64,000 nt of DNA from Streptomyces pluripotens (lineage in GTDB: Bacteria > Actinomycetota > Actinomycetes > Streptomycetales > Streptomycetaceae): NCBI RefSeq assembly GCF_000802245.2, contig NZ_CP021080.1:4092001-4156000 (forward strand), given 5' to 3'. The position numbers and the translations under genes were made by a program. How positions within the stretch are numbered: the first letter of the stretch is position 1; each line of letters begins with the position of its first letter. A model generated the notes under the pieces. That model was not told the DNA's origin. It did no database searches and was given only the letters and a program-made list of their open reading frames with translations. Shown here in pieces: positions 36,472 through 44,136 of this stretch.

Positions 36472-38148
36472 GTGACGCAGAGTGGACAGGGCGAAGAACC
36501 CTCGGCGCGGTCCGCGCGCGAAGGCGTCGTGCTGCCCTCCGACGGAAGTGAGCCGCTGCTGCCGGGCGCGACCGCGGCGCCCGCACCCGGCGCGCCGACC
36601 GGCGCGCAGTCGTGGGGTGGTTCCTGGGGTTCCGAGCAGCAGTCGACCCAGCCGGGTCAGGGCTGGCCTCCGGCGGCAGCTCAGCAGTGGGAGACCCACG
36701 GCGCTCCGGACCAGCGGCCCCCGTCCGCGGTGAATCCCGGCCCGCTGCCTCCCGAGGGCGCCCCGGCGCCGTCCTACGGCGGGCAGCTGCCTCCCCCTGC
36801 GGGCCAGGACTTTTCCCACGGCCACGGCGGCCAGGGCGCGCCGTACGGTGACGGCGGTCACGGTGATGCCTACGGCGGCGGTCGGCAGCCCGCGTACGGT
36901 GCGCCCGACCCGTACCAGGGGCATGAGCAGTACCCGCAGCAGTACCCGGCTCAGCCCGCGCCGCTGCTGCCGACAGCCGAAGGGTCGACCCAGTACATCC
37001 CGCCGGTCTCTGCGGCCCCGGCCGAGGGTGCGACCCAGTACCTGCCACCCGTGCAGGCGGCCCCGGCCGAGGGTGCGACCCAGTACCTGCCACCCGTGCA
37101 GGCGGCCCCGACTGACGGTGCCACCCAGTACATCCCTCCGGTGGCGCCTGCACATTCCGACGCGGAGGCCACGCAGTACATCCCGCCCTACGCCGCCCGG
37201 GCCCAAGTCCAGGCACCGGGCCAGGCCTTGAGCCAGGGACAAGACCTGGGACGGGGCCAGGGAGGGGGCCAGGGAGAGGACGCGGACCGACAGCCGCCGG
37301 CCGAGTTCGACAACCTCTTCCGCAATGGCCCGACAGACGGCGGGAGCCAAGCCGGCTCCACCCAGCAGCTCCCGAGGATCGAACAGCCGGAGGCCTACCC
37401 CGGCCCGGCGGCACAGCCGTCGTACGGCTCGGCACAGCCGTCGTACGGCGCGCCGCAGTCCTCGTACGGCGCGCCGCAGTCCTCGTACGGCCCGGGGGAG
37501 GGCGCGGAGGAGCCGCGCCGGGGCCGGTCCCGGGTGCCGCTGATCGCCACCGCGGGGGTCGCCATCGTCGTCCTCGGTGTGGGTGCCGGCGCCCTGCTCA
37601 GTGGCGGCGGCAAGGACGGGGGCAACGACGGCAAGGCGGTCGCCGCCGTGTCTCCGGCAGCCCAGGGCTCCGCGTCGCCCGCCGCGGATCCCGCCCGGCA
37701 GCAGGCCGTCGCGCTGGACAAGCTGCTCGCTGACAGCGGCAGCAGCCGCGCTGCCGTGATCCAGGCGGTGGCCGGCGTCAAGCGCTGCGACAAGCTCGAC
37801 CAAGCGGCGTCCACCCTGCGGGAGGCGGCCAAGCAGCGCGGGCAACTGGTCACCCGGCTCGGCAAGCTGTCCGTGGACAAGCTGCCCGGCCACGGTGACC
37901 TCACCACTGCCCTGACCAAGGCCTGGCAGGCGTCCGCCGCGGCCGACAACCACTATGCCGCCTGGGCGGACCAGGTCAGGACCGGGCACAAGGGCTGCCA
38001 CAAGGGCAACGCACGCATCACCGGCCAGACCCAGGCCGGCAACCGGGAGAGCGGAACCGCCAGCGCGCAGAAGACGAAGGCGGCCGCGCTGTGGAACACG
38101 ATCGCCAAGAAGTACGGTCTGACCCAGCGCCAGACCACCCAGCTGTGA
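36472..38148 (+). CDS. Repeat-rich single-pass membrane protein
   Basis: A 558-residue protein with GTG 36472 after TAGGAG. Residues 1-350 are Gly/Pro/Gln/Tyr-rich and disordered, with 15-residue units of the form ATQYLPPVQAAPAEG, and SYGAPQSS repeats near 325-345. A membrane helix spans about 354-376 (VPLIATAGVAIVVLGVGAGA). The outer domain (about 380-558) is helical with paired cysteines (VAGVKRCDKLDQAAS, GHKGCHKGN). Related proteins are Streptomyces-specific and of unknown function. The Pro/Gln-rich cytoplasmic tail resembles those of cell-division and cell-wall scaffold proteins. Confidence 0.8.
   Translation: MTQSGQGEEPSARSAREGVVLPSDGSEPLLPGATAAPAPGAPTGAQSWGGSWGSEQQSTQPGQGWPPAAAQQWETHGAPDQRPPSAVNPGPLPPEGAPAPSYGGQLPPPAGQDFSHGHGGQGAPYGDGGHGDAYGGGRQPAYGAPDPYQGHEQYPQQYPAQPAPLLPTAEGSTQYIPPVSAAPAEGATQYLPPVQAAPAEGATQYLPPVQAAPTDGATQYIPPVAPAHSDAEATQYIPPYAARAQVQAPGQALSQGQDLGRGQGGGQGEDADRQPPAEFDNLFRNGPTDGGSQAGSTQQLPRIEQPEAYPGPAAQPSYGSAQPSYGAPQSSYGAPQSSYGPGEGAEEPRRGRSRVPLIATAGVAIVVLGVGAGALLSGGGKDGGNDGKAVAAVSPAAQGSASPAADPARQQAVALDKLLADSGSSRAAVIQAVAGVKRCDKLDQAASTLREAAKQRGQLVTRLGKLSVDKLPGHGDLTTALTKAWQASAAADNHYAAWADQVRTGHKGCHKGNARITGQTQAGNRESGTASAQKTKAAALWNTIAKKYGLTQRQTTQL
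37012..37146 (+). repeat. 45-base in-frame tandem repeat in the membrane-protein gene
   Basis: Three adjacent 45-base units encode the AAPxxGATQYxPPVx motif. The units at 37012-37056 and 37057-37101 are identical; the third diverges, and a partial unit precedes them. Perfect identity suggests recent duplication or ongoing copy-number change. Confidence 0.8.
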
Positions 38149-38182
38149 CCGGCCGCCGGTGCGGCGAGCCGCCCGTGCGGGT

Positions 38183-39508
38183 TCACTGCACGTCGACGTT
38201 CTCCAGGGTCTGCGTCATGTCGGCGGTGCCGTTGATGCCGCCGACGCCCTTGCGGGCCGCGACGAGCTTGCCGTTGTGGACGACCTGCAGGGTGACATCC
38301 GCGTTGACCAGGCGTGGGAAGCCGACCGCGGCCAGCTTGCCCTCGTAGGGCCAGTGCAGGGTGGGGGTGAGGCCGCCGGTGGACACGTGCAGGCCGCCGT
38401 TGAGGGTGTGCCGCACGGTGTCGGCGCTCACCTCCCCGTCGCCGATCTTCTCCAGGACGGCCTTGAGCACGGTGTAGGCGATCCAGGTGGTCTGCACTCC
38501 GGCGTCCGCGGGGTTGATGCGGTTGTCGCCGAAGGCCTCCTCGTTGATCACCTTCTTCATCTGGTCCCAGCGGTGGTCCGAGGCGGCCGGGTACCAGCCG
38601 GTGACGTACGCCCCCTCGTACGGCCCGGACGCCCCGCCCGTCGCGTTGATCACCGTCTGATCGACGCTGCCGAGCACGGTCGCCGTGTTCACTTCGGGAA
38701 AGTTCTTGCGGGCCCGCCGGAAGGAGTCCATAAAGGTGTTCGTGTGGTCTCCGAGTGCGGGCACCACGCAGCCCTTCTTCCCGGTGTCCTCAGTCGCGTA
38801 CCGCAGCGCCTGCTCGGCCTGGCCGTCGTACTCCGTGGCGTCCTCGGCGGCGAGCTGGTCGCCGGCTTCCGCGTGTCTACCGGCCTTGAGTCCGGAGTCG
38901 AGCACGACGGGAAGTTCGTCGCCGGCGATGCTGTCGGGGCGGACCAGGGCGATCTTGCCGCAGGTGGCTGCGAGGGCCTTGCCGAGACCTGCGAGAAGGG
39001 CGGGCTGGCCACCGTTGACCGGGTAGGACATGGGGCCGGTGAATTCGTCGTTGGTGACTCCGTAGCCGCCGATGTAGGGGATGTCGGCGCCCTCCAGCGG
39101 GGCGAGGAAGGAGTCCCCGAACTGGCTGTAGGAGCCGACGACCGCGACCACGTCCTCGGCCGCCGCACGCCGGGCGCACTTGGCCGCGCCCACGCTGTCA
39201 TTGTGGTCGTTGCAGGTCAGGACCTGGAGCTTGCGGCCGTTGATGCCGCCGCGCGCGTTGATCCATTTGGCGTAGGCGCGGGCCATGGCGGGCATGCCCG
39301 GCTTGTTGGTGGCGTCGGTGCCCTGTGGCGCCCAGGTCATGACCTTGACCGGGTCGTCCCCGGAGCCCCCCGTGGCACCGGGGATGACCCCGCATCCGGT
39401 GGCGAGCGACGAGCACAGGGCCAGGGCACCCGCGGCCAGTACGGTGCCTCTGGCGGGCGGGGTGAGTGCGGGGAGGGAGGTACTGCGGATGCGTCGCCTG
39501 CCGGTCAT
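38183..39508 (-). CDS. Branched-chain amino acid-type ABC substrate-binding lipoprotein
   Basis: A 441-residue lipoprotein. ATG 39508 gives an N-terminal signal (GRRRIR...TVLAAGALALCSSLATGC) with a lipobox LATGC and Cys at about residue 39; a GTG eight codons upstream is possible. The mature part has the two-lobe periplasmic binding fold of the LivJ/Leu-Ile-Val family (VKVMTWAPQGTDATNKPGM, INARGGINGRKLQVLTCND, VAVVGSYSQFGDSFLAPLEG, IPYIGGYGVTNDEF). No permease or ATPase gene is next to it, so it is an orphan receptor or serves a distant transporter. A single large frame over 41158-38183 is not one gene. Confidence 0.87.
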   Translation of the reverse strand: MTGRRRIRSTSLPALTPPARGTVLAAGALALCSSLATGCGVIPGATGGSGDDPVKVMTWAPQGTDATNKPGMPAMARAYAKWINARGGINGRKLQVLTCNDHNDSVGAAKCARRAAAEDVVAVVGSYSQFGDSFLAPLEGADIPYIGGYGVTNDEFTGPMSYPVNGGQPALLAGLGKALAATCGKIALVRPDSIAGDELPVVLDSGLKAGRHAEAGDQLAAEDATEYDGQAEQALRYATEDTGKKGCVVPALGDHTNTFMDSFRRARKNFPEVNTATVLGSVDQTVINATGGASGPYEGAYVTGWYPAASDHRWDQMKKVINEEAFGDNRINPADAGVQTTWIAYTVLKAVLEKIGDGEVSADTVRHTLNGGLHVSTGGLTPTLHWPYEGKLAAVGFPRLVNADVTLQVVHNGKLVAARKGVGGINGTADMTQTLENVDVQ

Positions 39509-39625
39509 GGATAGGCACGATTCCCTCACACCGCTAACCCGGGAGTGACCCTCGGTCAACGAAAGGTGACACCGGGGTGAATTGCAGGGGCCGGTGTGAA
39601 GGGCGCGGTGAGGAACGTACGATCG

Positions 39626-40126
39626 ATGACCGTGCAAGCTCCGGTGAACTCTTCCCGTCATGGCCGTCGCTCCTCCACCATGGGCGGCATGGCCCTGAAC
39701 GACATGCCGTGGTGGCGCTGGCGCAGCAATGTGCGCTCGGCGTTGCACATGCTCTCCGACCCGGTCTTCCAACGGGACGTCTGGCTGGCCGGTGTGGACG
39801 GGTACGGCGACGTCACCGACGCCGTGTACCGGCTGGTGGAGGACACCTGGCTGGACAACTGGTCCGCGGCGAAGTACGTCGGCACGATATTCCGGGACTC
39901 GCAGGAGGCGGCTCTCGTTGACACCGCCGTGCTGCGGGTGTTGCGGATCATGCACCAGGTCGGCCCGGACGCGCCGGTCGCCGTGTACGTCGACCACCAC
40001 GGCTGGCCGGAGGCTGTGCGCGCGGCGCGGGACGCGCACCTGCGCCTCGCGGCGGGTGACGGTGACGACCCGGACACGCCCCCGCGGAGCCTGGAAGCAC
40101 TGCGGATCATGACTGGCGCCGGGTAG
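39626..40126 (+). CDS. Conserved actinobacterial hypothetical protein
   Basis: A 166-residue protein. The ATG at 39626 follows GAGGA; an alternative ATG at 39680 would give 148 residues starting MGGMALNDMPWWRW. The conserved core has WWRWRSNVRSALHMLSDPVFQRDVWLAG, YGDVTDAVYRLVEDTWLDNWSA and RVLRIMHQVGPDAPVAVYVDHHGWPEAV. This pattern recurs in Streptomyces next to purU-region genes. The function is unknown; SUKH/immunity-like proteins have a similar size and composition, but I cannot assign one. Confidence 0.7.
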   Translation: MTVQAPVNSSRHGRRSSTMGGMALNDMPWWRWRSNVRSALHMLSDPVFQRDVWLAGVDGYGDVTDAVYRLVEDTWLDNWSAAKYVGTIFRDSQEAALVDTAVLRVLRIMHQVGPDAPVAVYVDHHGWPEAVRAARDAHLRLAAGDGDDPDTPPRSLEALRIMTGAG

Positions 40127-40243
40127 TCCCGGCCCGCGGGGGATGCCTGCGGGCCCGCGACCCGCACGGCTCGGTGCGCGCAGGCCGTCCGTCCTGCGGG
40201 ACGACTGCCCGCGGCGGGTGGCCGGTGTGGGAACCTGTGGTGC

Positions 40244-41125
40244 ATGAACGAGCAGTCCGCGCCCGCCGCCGCCCCGGCCGACCAGTACGTCCTCACTCTC
40301 TCCTGCCCGGACAAGCAGGGCATCGTGCACGCCGTGTCCAGTTATCTGTTCATGACCGGCTGCAACATCGAGGACAGCCAGCAGTTCGGCGACCACGACA
40401 CGGGTCTGTTCTTCATGCGCGTCCACTTCTCGGCCGAGGCACCGGTGACGGTGGACAAACTGCGGGCCAGCTTCGCCGCCGTCGGCGACTCCTTCCACAT
40501 GGACTGGCAGATCAACCGGGCCGACGAGAAGACGCGCATCCTGCTCATGGTCAGCAAGTTCGGGCACTGCCTGAACGACCTGCTCTTCCGCGCTCGCACC
40601 GGTGCGCTCCCGGTGGAGATCGTGGGCGTGGTGTCCAATCACACTGAGTTCGAAGAGCTGGTGGGCTCGTACAACATCCCCTTCCACCACATTCCGGTGA
40701 CCAGGGAGACCAAGCCGGAGGCCGAGGCGAAGCTGCTGCAGATCGTGCGCGATGCGGAGGTCGAACTGGTCGTCCTCGCCCGCTACATGCAGGTCCTCTC
40801 GGACGACCTGTGTAAGCGGCTCAGCGGCCGGATCATCAACATCCACCACTCCTTCCTGCCGAGCTTCAAGGGCGCGAAGCCGTACCACCAGGCGCACGCG
40901 CGAGGCGTCAAGCTGATCGGCGCCACGGCCCACTATGTGACGGCCGACCTCGACGAAGGGCCGATCATCGAGCAGGAGGTCGAGCGGGTGCGGCATGACG
41001 TGACGCCGGACCAGCTGGTGGCGATCGGTCGGGACGTGGAGTGCCAGGCGCTGGCGCGTGCGGTGAAGTGGCACGCCGAGCGGAGGATTCTCCTCAACGG
41101 GCGCCGGACGGTGGTGTTCGCGTAG
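40244..41125 (+). CDS. purU: Formyltetrahydrofolate deformylase
   Basis: A 293-residue enzyme that hydrolyses 10-formyl-THF to formate and THF, supplying formate for purine synthesis and balancing one-carbon pools. The N-terminal ACT domain (YVLTLSCPDKQGIVHAVSSYLF) senses effectors. The C-terminal formyltransferase-like core has the catalytic Asn/His/Asp in IINIHHSFLPSF, KPYHQAHARGVKLIGATAHYV and DLDEGPIIEQ. It is complete and typical. ATG 40244 follows GGAACC, with no strong ribosome binding site. Confidence 0.93.
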   Translation: MNEQSAPAAAPADQYVLTLSCPDKQGIVHAVSSYLFMTGCNIEDSQQFGDHDTGLFFMRVHFSAEAPVTVDKLRASFAAVGDSFHMDWQINRADEKTRILLMVSKFGHCLNDLLFRARTGALPVEIVGVVSNHTEFEELVGSYNIPFHHIPVTRETKPEAEAKLLQIVRDAEVELVVLARYMQVLSDDLCKRLSGRIINIHHSFLPSFKGAKPYHQAHARGVKLIGATAHYVTADLDEGPIIEQEVERVRHDVTPDQLVAIGRDVECQALARAVKWHAERRILLNGRRTVVFA

Positions 41126-41159
41126 CGGCGGTTGCGGGTGGAATCCGGCGCCCGGCACC

Positions 41160-42590
41160 TCACATACGGCTCAACCCGGCCGCGGCGAACAGCACATCCC
41201 TGATCGCCGCGCGATCCCCGGCCTGCCCGGCCGCCGCGTCCTCCGGCAGCACATGACCAGCGGCCAACCGGCAGAACTCCACGCCGTCCAGGGCGACGTG
41301 TGCCACCTCGAACTCTGCGGAGCCCACCGCCGCAGGGGAGTCCAGCGGGATCAGCCACTCGCCGCCCGCCGCGCCCTCGATCTCCAGGCGCAGGCTGCGC
41401 CCTGGCGCGCCCGCCGGCACCAGGTGCGGTGCCCGACGGCCCGGTGCGGACAGCCCGGCCCGGCGCCGCTCGGCGAGCGCGCCCGGCAGCATGCGGGCCG
41501 CGAGGTCGATCATCAGGTTCAGGTGGCGCGGCGCCGGTGGTCGGTACGGGTAGTCCACCGCCTCCGCGATGTCCTCGCCGTGCACCCAGCACTCGAAGGC
41601 GCGGTCCAGCATCGCGTCGTGCAGCGGAAGTTCGAAGTCACCGTAGGACACGGCGAGCCCGCCCGAGTGGCTGCCGGTGAAGGACACCGTCCGTACCAGG
41701 CTGTGGCTCTGTTCGCGCCAGGGCGCCCGCACCGAGCGGAGCGGGACGGGTGCTCCCCCGTCCGAAGGGCGGGGAAGAGTAGAGGGGAAGCGGGAGGCCC
41801 GCCAGAACGCCTCGGTACGCCCGGCCGGGCCCGCCACGTTCTTTGCCGCCCCGGCGACTTTACTCAGGGGGTCCTTCAGGCCGAGCGCCGCCGCGATCAG
41901 TCCATCGACCGACAGTAGGTGCGCGATCACTCCGGCCACGGTCGTGCGGCGGCTCGTCGCGGTGTCCGCCTCGAACCACCGCAGCCGCACCGGCGCATGC
42001 CACTCGGCGTCCCCGAAGTCCTGCAGCAGGGCGTCCAGCCGGGCGGTCTCGGCGTCGTACGGCGCCGCCCAGTCGGGCACCGGGATGTGGGGCGGCCGGT
42101 GGTCCAGGCAGTTCTGCAGGACGCGGGTGCGCAGTGCCGGGTCGAGGTCGAGGCTCTCCGGCTGGTGCAGCAGACCGACCGCTTCGCGCAGCCGGCGGGC
42201 CTCGTCGGCGCAACGGCCGCAGGCGCCCAGGTGCTCCTCCACGGCGGCGGTCTCCTGCGGGGAGCAGGCGGCCAGGGCCCAGGCACCGAGGAGCGACTTC
42301 AGCACGTCGTGCGACAGGTCGAGCGGCACGGCTGCGGGGTCTTCCAGAGCGGCGAGGCCGGGCAGGGCGGGCCCGCCGTCCTCGACGGAGTTGCGGGGCG
42401 CTGGTATGCGCGGAGGCCGAGTGGGACCGAGCCCGTGCGGAGCGTCTCCCGAACCGCCGTCGCCATCCGGGCCGTCGTACGGTCTGCCCGGGCGACCCTC
42501 GTATGACCGCAGCTCATCCCGATCCGCTCCCGTAAGGCCCTCGTGTCCCTCGTGCCCGTCGGGTGCTTCGGACCGGTCCGCCCCGCTCAC
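41160..42590 (-). CDS. Zinc-finger (ZAS-like) protein fused to a maleylpyruvate-isomerase-like domain
   Basis: A 476-residue protein co-transcribed with the ECF sigma gene (GTGA overlap, 42587-42590). Residues about 85-145 contain SHDVLKSLLGAWALAACSPQETAAVEEHLGACGRC, an anti-sigma ZAS motif (His120-x3-Cys124-x2-Cys127). Residues about 170-330 resemble the mycothiol-dependent maleylpyruvate isomerase N-domain (DALLQDFGDAEWHAPVRLRWFEADT, VAGVIAHLLSVDGLIAAALG). The C-terminus is a small beta-rich domain. The predicted role is a cytoplasmic anti-sigma factor for the adjacent sigma, with the extra domain perhaps sensing thiols or a ligand. Unlike most ZAS proteins it has no membrane helix. Confidence 0.8.
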   Translation of the reverse strand: MSGADRSEAPDGHEGHEGLTGADRDELRSYEGRPGRPYDGPDGDGGSGDAPHGLGPTRPPRIPAPRNSVEDGGPALPGLAALEDPAAVPLDLSHDVLKSLLGAWALAACSPQETAAVEEHLGACGRCADEARRLREAVGLLHQPESLDLDPALRTRVLQNCLDHRPPHIPVPDWAAPYDAETARLDALLQDFGDAEWHAPVRLRWFEADTATSRRTTVAGVIAHLLSVDGLIAAALGLKDPLSKVAGAAKNVAGPAGRTEAFWRASRFPSTLPRPSDGGAPVPLRSVRAPWREQSHSLVRTVSFTGSHSGGLAVSYGDFELPLHDAMLDRAFECWVHGEDIAEAVDYPYRPPAPRHLNLMIDLAARMLPGALAERRRAGLSAPGRRAPHLVPAGAPGRSLRLEIEGAAGGEWLIPLDSPAAVGSAEFEVAHVALDGVEFCRLAAGHVLPEDAAAGQAGDRAAIRDVLFAAAGLSRM

Positions 42591-43177
42591 ACCGCACCCC
42601 CGTGTCTTGGCGGTGTCCCGGCGTCGTGGGCGGTGGAGAGCAGTTGCAGACCGAGGCGGAGCCGGCGCCGGGCCTCCTCCTCGGTGACGCCGAGGTCGGT
42701 CGCGGTCTGGCGATAGTCACGGCGCTGGAAGTAGGCCAGTTCCAGGGCGGCGCGCAACGGGGCGGGCATGGAATGGACGATGTAGTCGGCGCGAGCGGCG
42801 ATCGAGGCGCGGCGCACCTTGTGCTCCAGGTGCCGTAGGTGCGCCGGTTCCGCCGGGGACCCGCCGTCTCCTGCGGGCAGGGCGGCCGTCTCGTTGTCCC
42901 GCAGCCGCTGCACGGCGATCCGGTGGGTCACGTCGGCGACCCAGGAGCGCAGCGGACCCTGCCTGGGGTCGTAGGTCTCGGGGTGCTCCCAGAGGTGGGC
43001 GAAGACCTCGCTGGTGACGGTGTCGGCGGCCCTGTCGTCGTCGAGGACGCGGTGGGCGAGGCTGTGCACGAGTGAGGCGAACCGGTCGTACAGCTCGCCG
43101 AGGGCGGCTGCCTCACCGCGGGTGAGTCGCTGCTGCATCTTCCGGTCCCAGCGGGGCGGCACGTCCTTCTCGGCCAT
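42587..43177 (-). CDS. ECF-type RNA polymerase sigma factor
   Basis: A 196-residue sigma-70 family factor with regions 2 and 4 only. Region 2: LYDRFASLVHSLAHRVLDDDRAADTVTSEVFAHLWEHPETYDPRQGPLRSWVADVTHRIAVQRLRD, including the -10-recognition segment. Region 4: MPAPLRAALELAYFQRRDYRQTATDLGVTEEEARRRLRLGLQLL. It is SigK/ECF-like by eye. The partner zinc-finger gene overlaps its stop, the standard sigma/anti-sigma arrangement. An anti-anti-sigma gene faces it across 336 bases. Confidence 0.92.
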   Translation of the reverse strand: MAEKDVPPRWDRKMQQRLTRGEAAALGELYDRFASLVHSLAHRVLDDDRAADTVTSEVFAHLWEHPETYDPRQGPLRSWVADVTHRIAVQRLRDNETAALPAGDGGSPAEPAHLRHLEHKVRRASIAARADYIVHSMPAPLRAALELAYFQRRDYRQTATDLGVTEEEARRRLRLGLQLLSTAHDAGTPPRHGGAV

Positions 43178-43513
43178 GTGGCCCCTCCCCTCACCCGTGT
43201 CCGGCTCGTCCAGCGTGTCTGCCGCGTCTTCTCGAATGTAGTCGGCACGTCTGACAATGCACGCCCCTTTGTGTCAAAGTGCGCCCCCTGGGCATGCCGC
43301 AGGTGATAGTGCCCTCTTCACGCAACCTTCACGCAATGCATGCTCACTGAGGATCGAACCTGATCTGCAGTGACCGAAACAAGCCCCTTCTCCCTCGCTA
43401 GCGGTTTGTGGCAGGACGTTTCAGGGAACGGCCGCTGGGCAGCCGCGCGGAAGGAAACGTGGGAACTGCTTCCGTTTCCGGGCGGTTCCGGGAGATCCGG
43501 CGAGCGGAGGGGC
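43178..43513. other. Divergent promoter region of the sigma and STAS genes
   Basis: A 336-base region carrying the promoters of both genes. It contains the paired 11-base repeats at 43316-43337 (see next entry), an AT-richer stretch near 43255-43375, and a possible -35/-10 pair (TTGTGT near 43270, GATAGT near 43306) with loose spacing. An upstream GTG at 43370 opens the STAS frame by 48 codons, but that part does not look like STAS sequence. Confidence 0.4.
43316..43337. promoter_or_regulatory. Two 11-base direct repeats (PHO-box-like)
   Basis: CTTCACGCAAC and CTTCACGCAAT follow one another with an 11-base period. PhoP of Streptomyces binds 11-base direct repeat units of consensus GTTCACCnnnn; each unit here matches five or six of the seven core bases. 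Confidence 0.4.
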
Positions 43514-43900
43514 ATGGCCGTGGCATTCAATGTGACCGGCGTCGAACGGGGCGGGTGGGCTGTGCTCCGGGTGTCCGGGGAACTGGACCTGATGACCTCA
43601 CCGGTGCTGCGCCAGCGGGTGCACGACGCCGTCGCCGAGGGACACCACAGCCTGGTCGTGGACCTCTCCGGCGTGTTCTTCTGCGACTCCAGCGGGGTCG
43701 GAGTCCTCATCGCCGCACGCCGCCTGATCCGCTCCTGCCAGGGCAGGCTGCGACTGATCCTGCCTGACCAGGGCGCCGACGACGGGTCGCACGTCAACCG
43801 GGTCCTCGGCGCGCTCGGCGTCCGCCGCCTCTTCGACGTCCGGCCCGATGTCGAATCCGCGGTCATCGACGAGGACGAGGCCGGCCCGCTGTCGGCCTGA
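43514..43900 (+). CDS. Anti-sigma factor antagonist (STAS domain)
   Basis: A 128-residue STAS protein. ATG 43514 follows GGAGGGG. The fold signatures are AVLRVSGELDLMTSPVLRQRV, HHSLVVDLSGVFFCDSSGVGVLIAARR with the phosphorylated serine in DSSG (Ser59/Ser60), and NRVLGALGVRRLFDVRPDVESA. Such proteins bind and remove a switch kinase/anti-sigma until phosphorylated. The ATPase of this class at 49499 could be a partner, but the two genes are not adjacent. Confidence 0.88.
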   Translation: MAVAFNVTGVERGGWAVLRVSGELDLMTSPVLRQRVHDAVAEGHHSLVVDLSGVFFCDSSGVGVLIAARRLIRSCQGRLRLILPDQGADDGSHVNRVLGALGVRRLFDVRPDVESAVIDEDEAGPLSA

Positions 43901-44054
43901 GAGTGCGGTCACCTTCGCGACAAGACCACACGGGTGGTGCAGAATTCCCCGGTCTTGGCACAACCTCCGTTTTCCCCCCCGACGGCCGCACGCGTCCTAC
44001 CCTCCGTGCCGGGTCAACCGTTCGTGACTCGGGTGTCCACGGTCGGTGCCCGCG

Positions 44055-44098
44055 GCCAACCCCGCCGGACGGGTGTGTCCCCGTCCGGCGGGGTTGGC
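44055..44098. terminator. Perfect 19-bp bidirectional terminator
   Basis: GCCAACCCCGCCGGACGGG (44055-44073) and its exact complement (44080-44098) flank a 6-base loop, 155 bases after the STAS gene and 39 bases before the stop of the acyl-CoA ligase on the other strand. A clear two-way terminator that closes the signalling region. Confidence 0.85.
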
Positions 44099-44136
44099 AC
44101 CCCGTCGGAACGTGATGCCGGGCCCGCCCAGGTGCG

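Noticed and set aside
38183..41158. A 991-codon minus-strand frame over the lipoprotein and antisense to purU
   Set aside because: Only 38183-39508 reads as a lipoprotein with signal and lipobox; the rest is the shadow of purU and a hypothetical gene.
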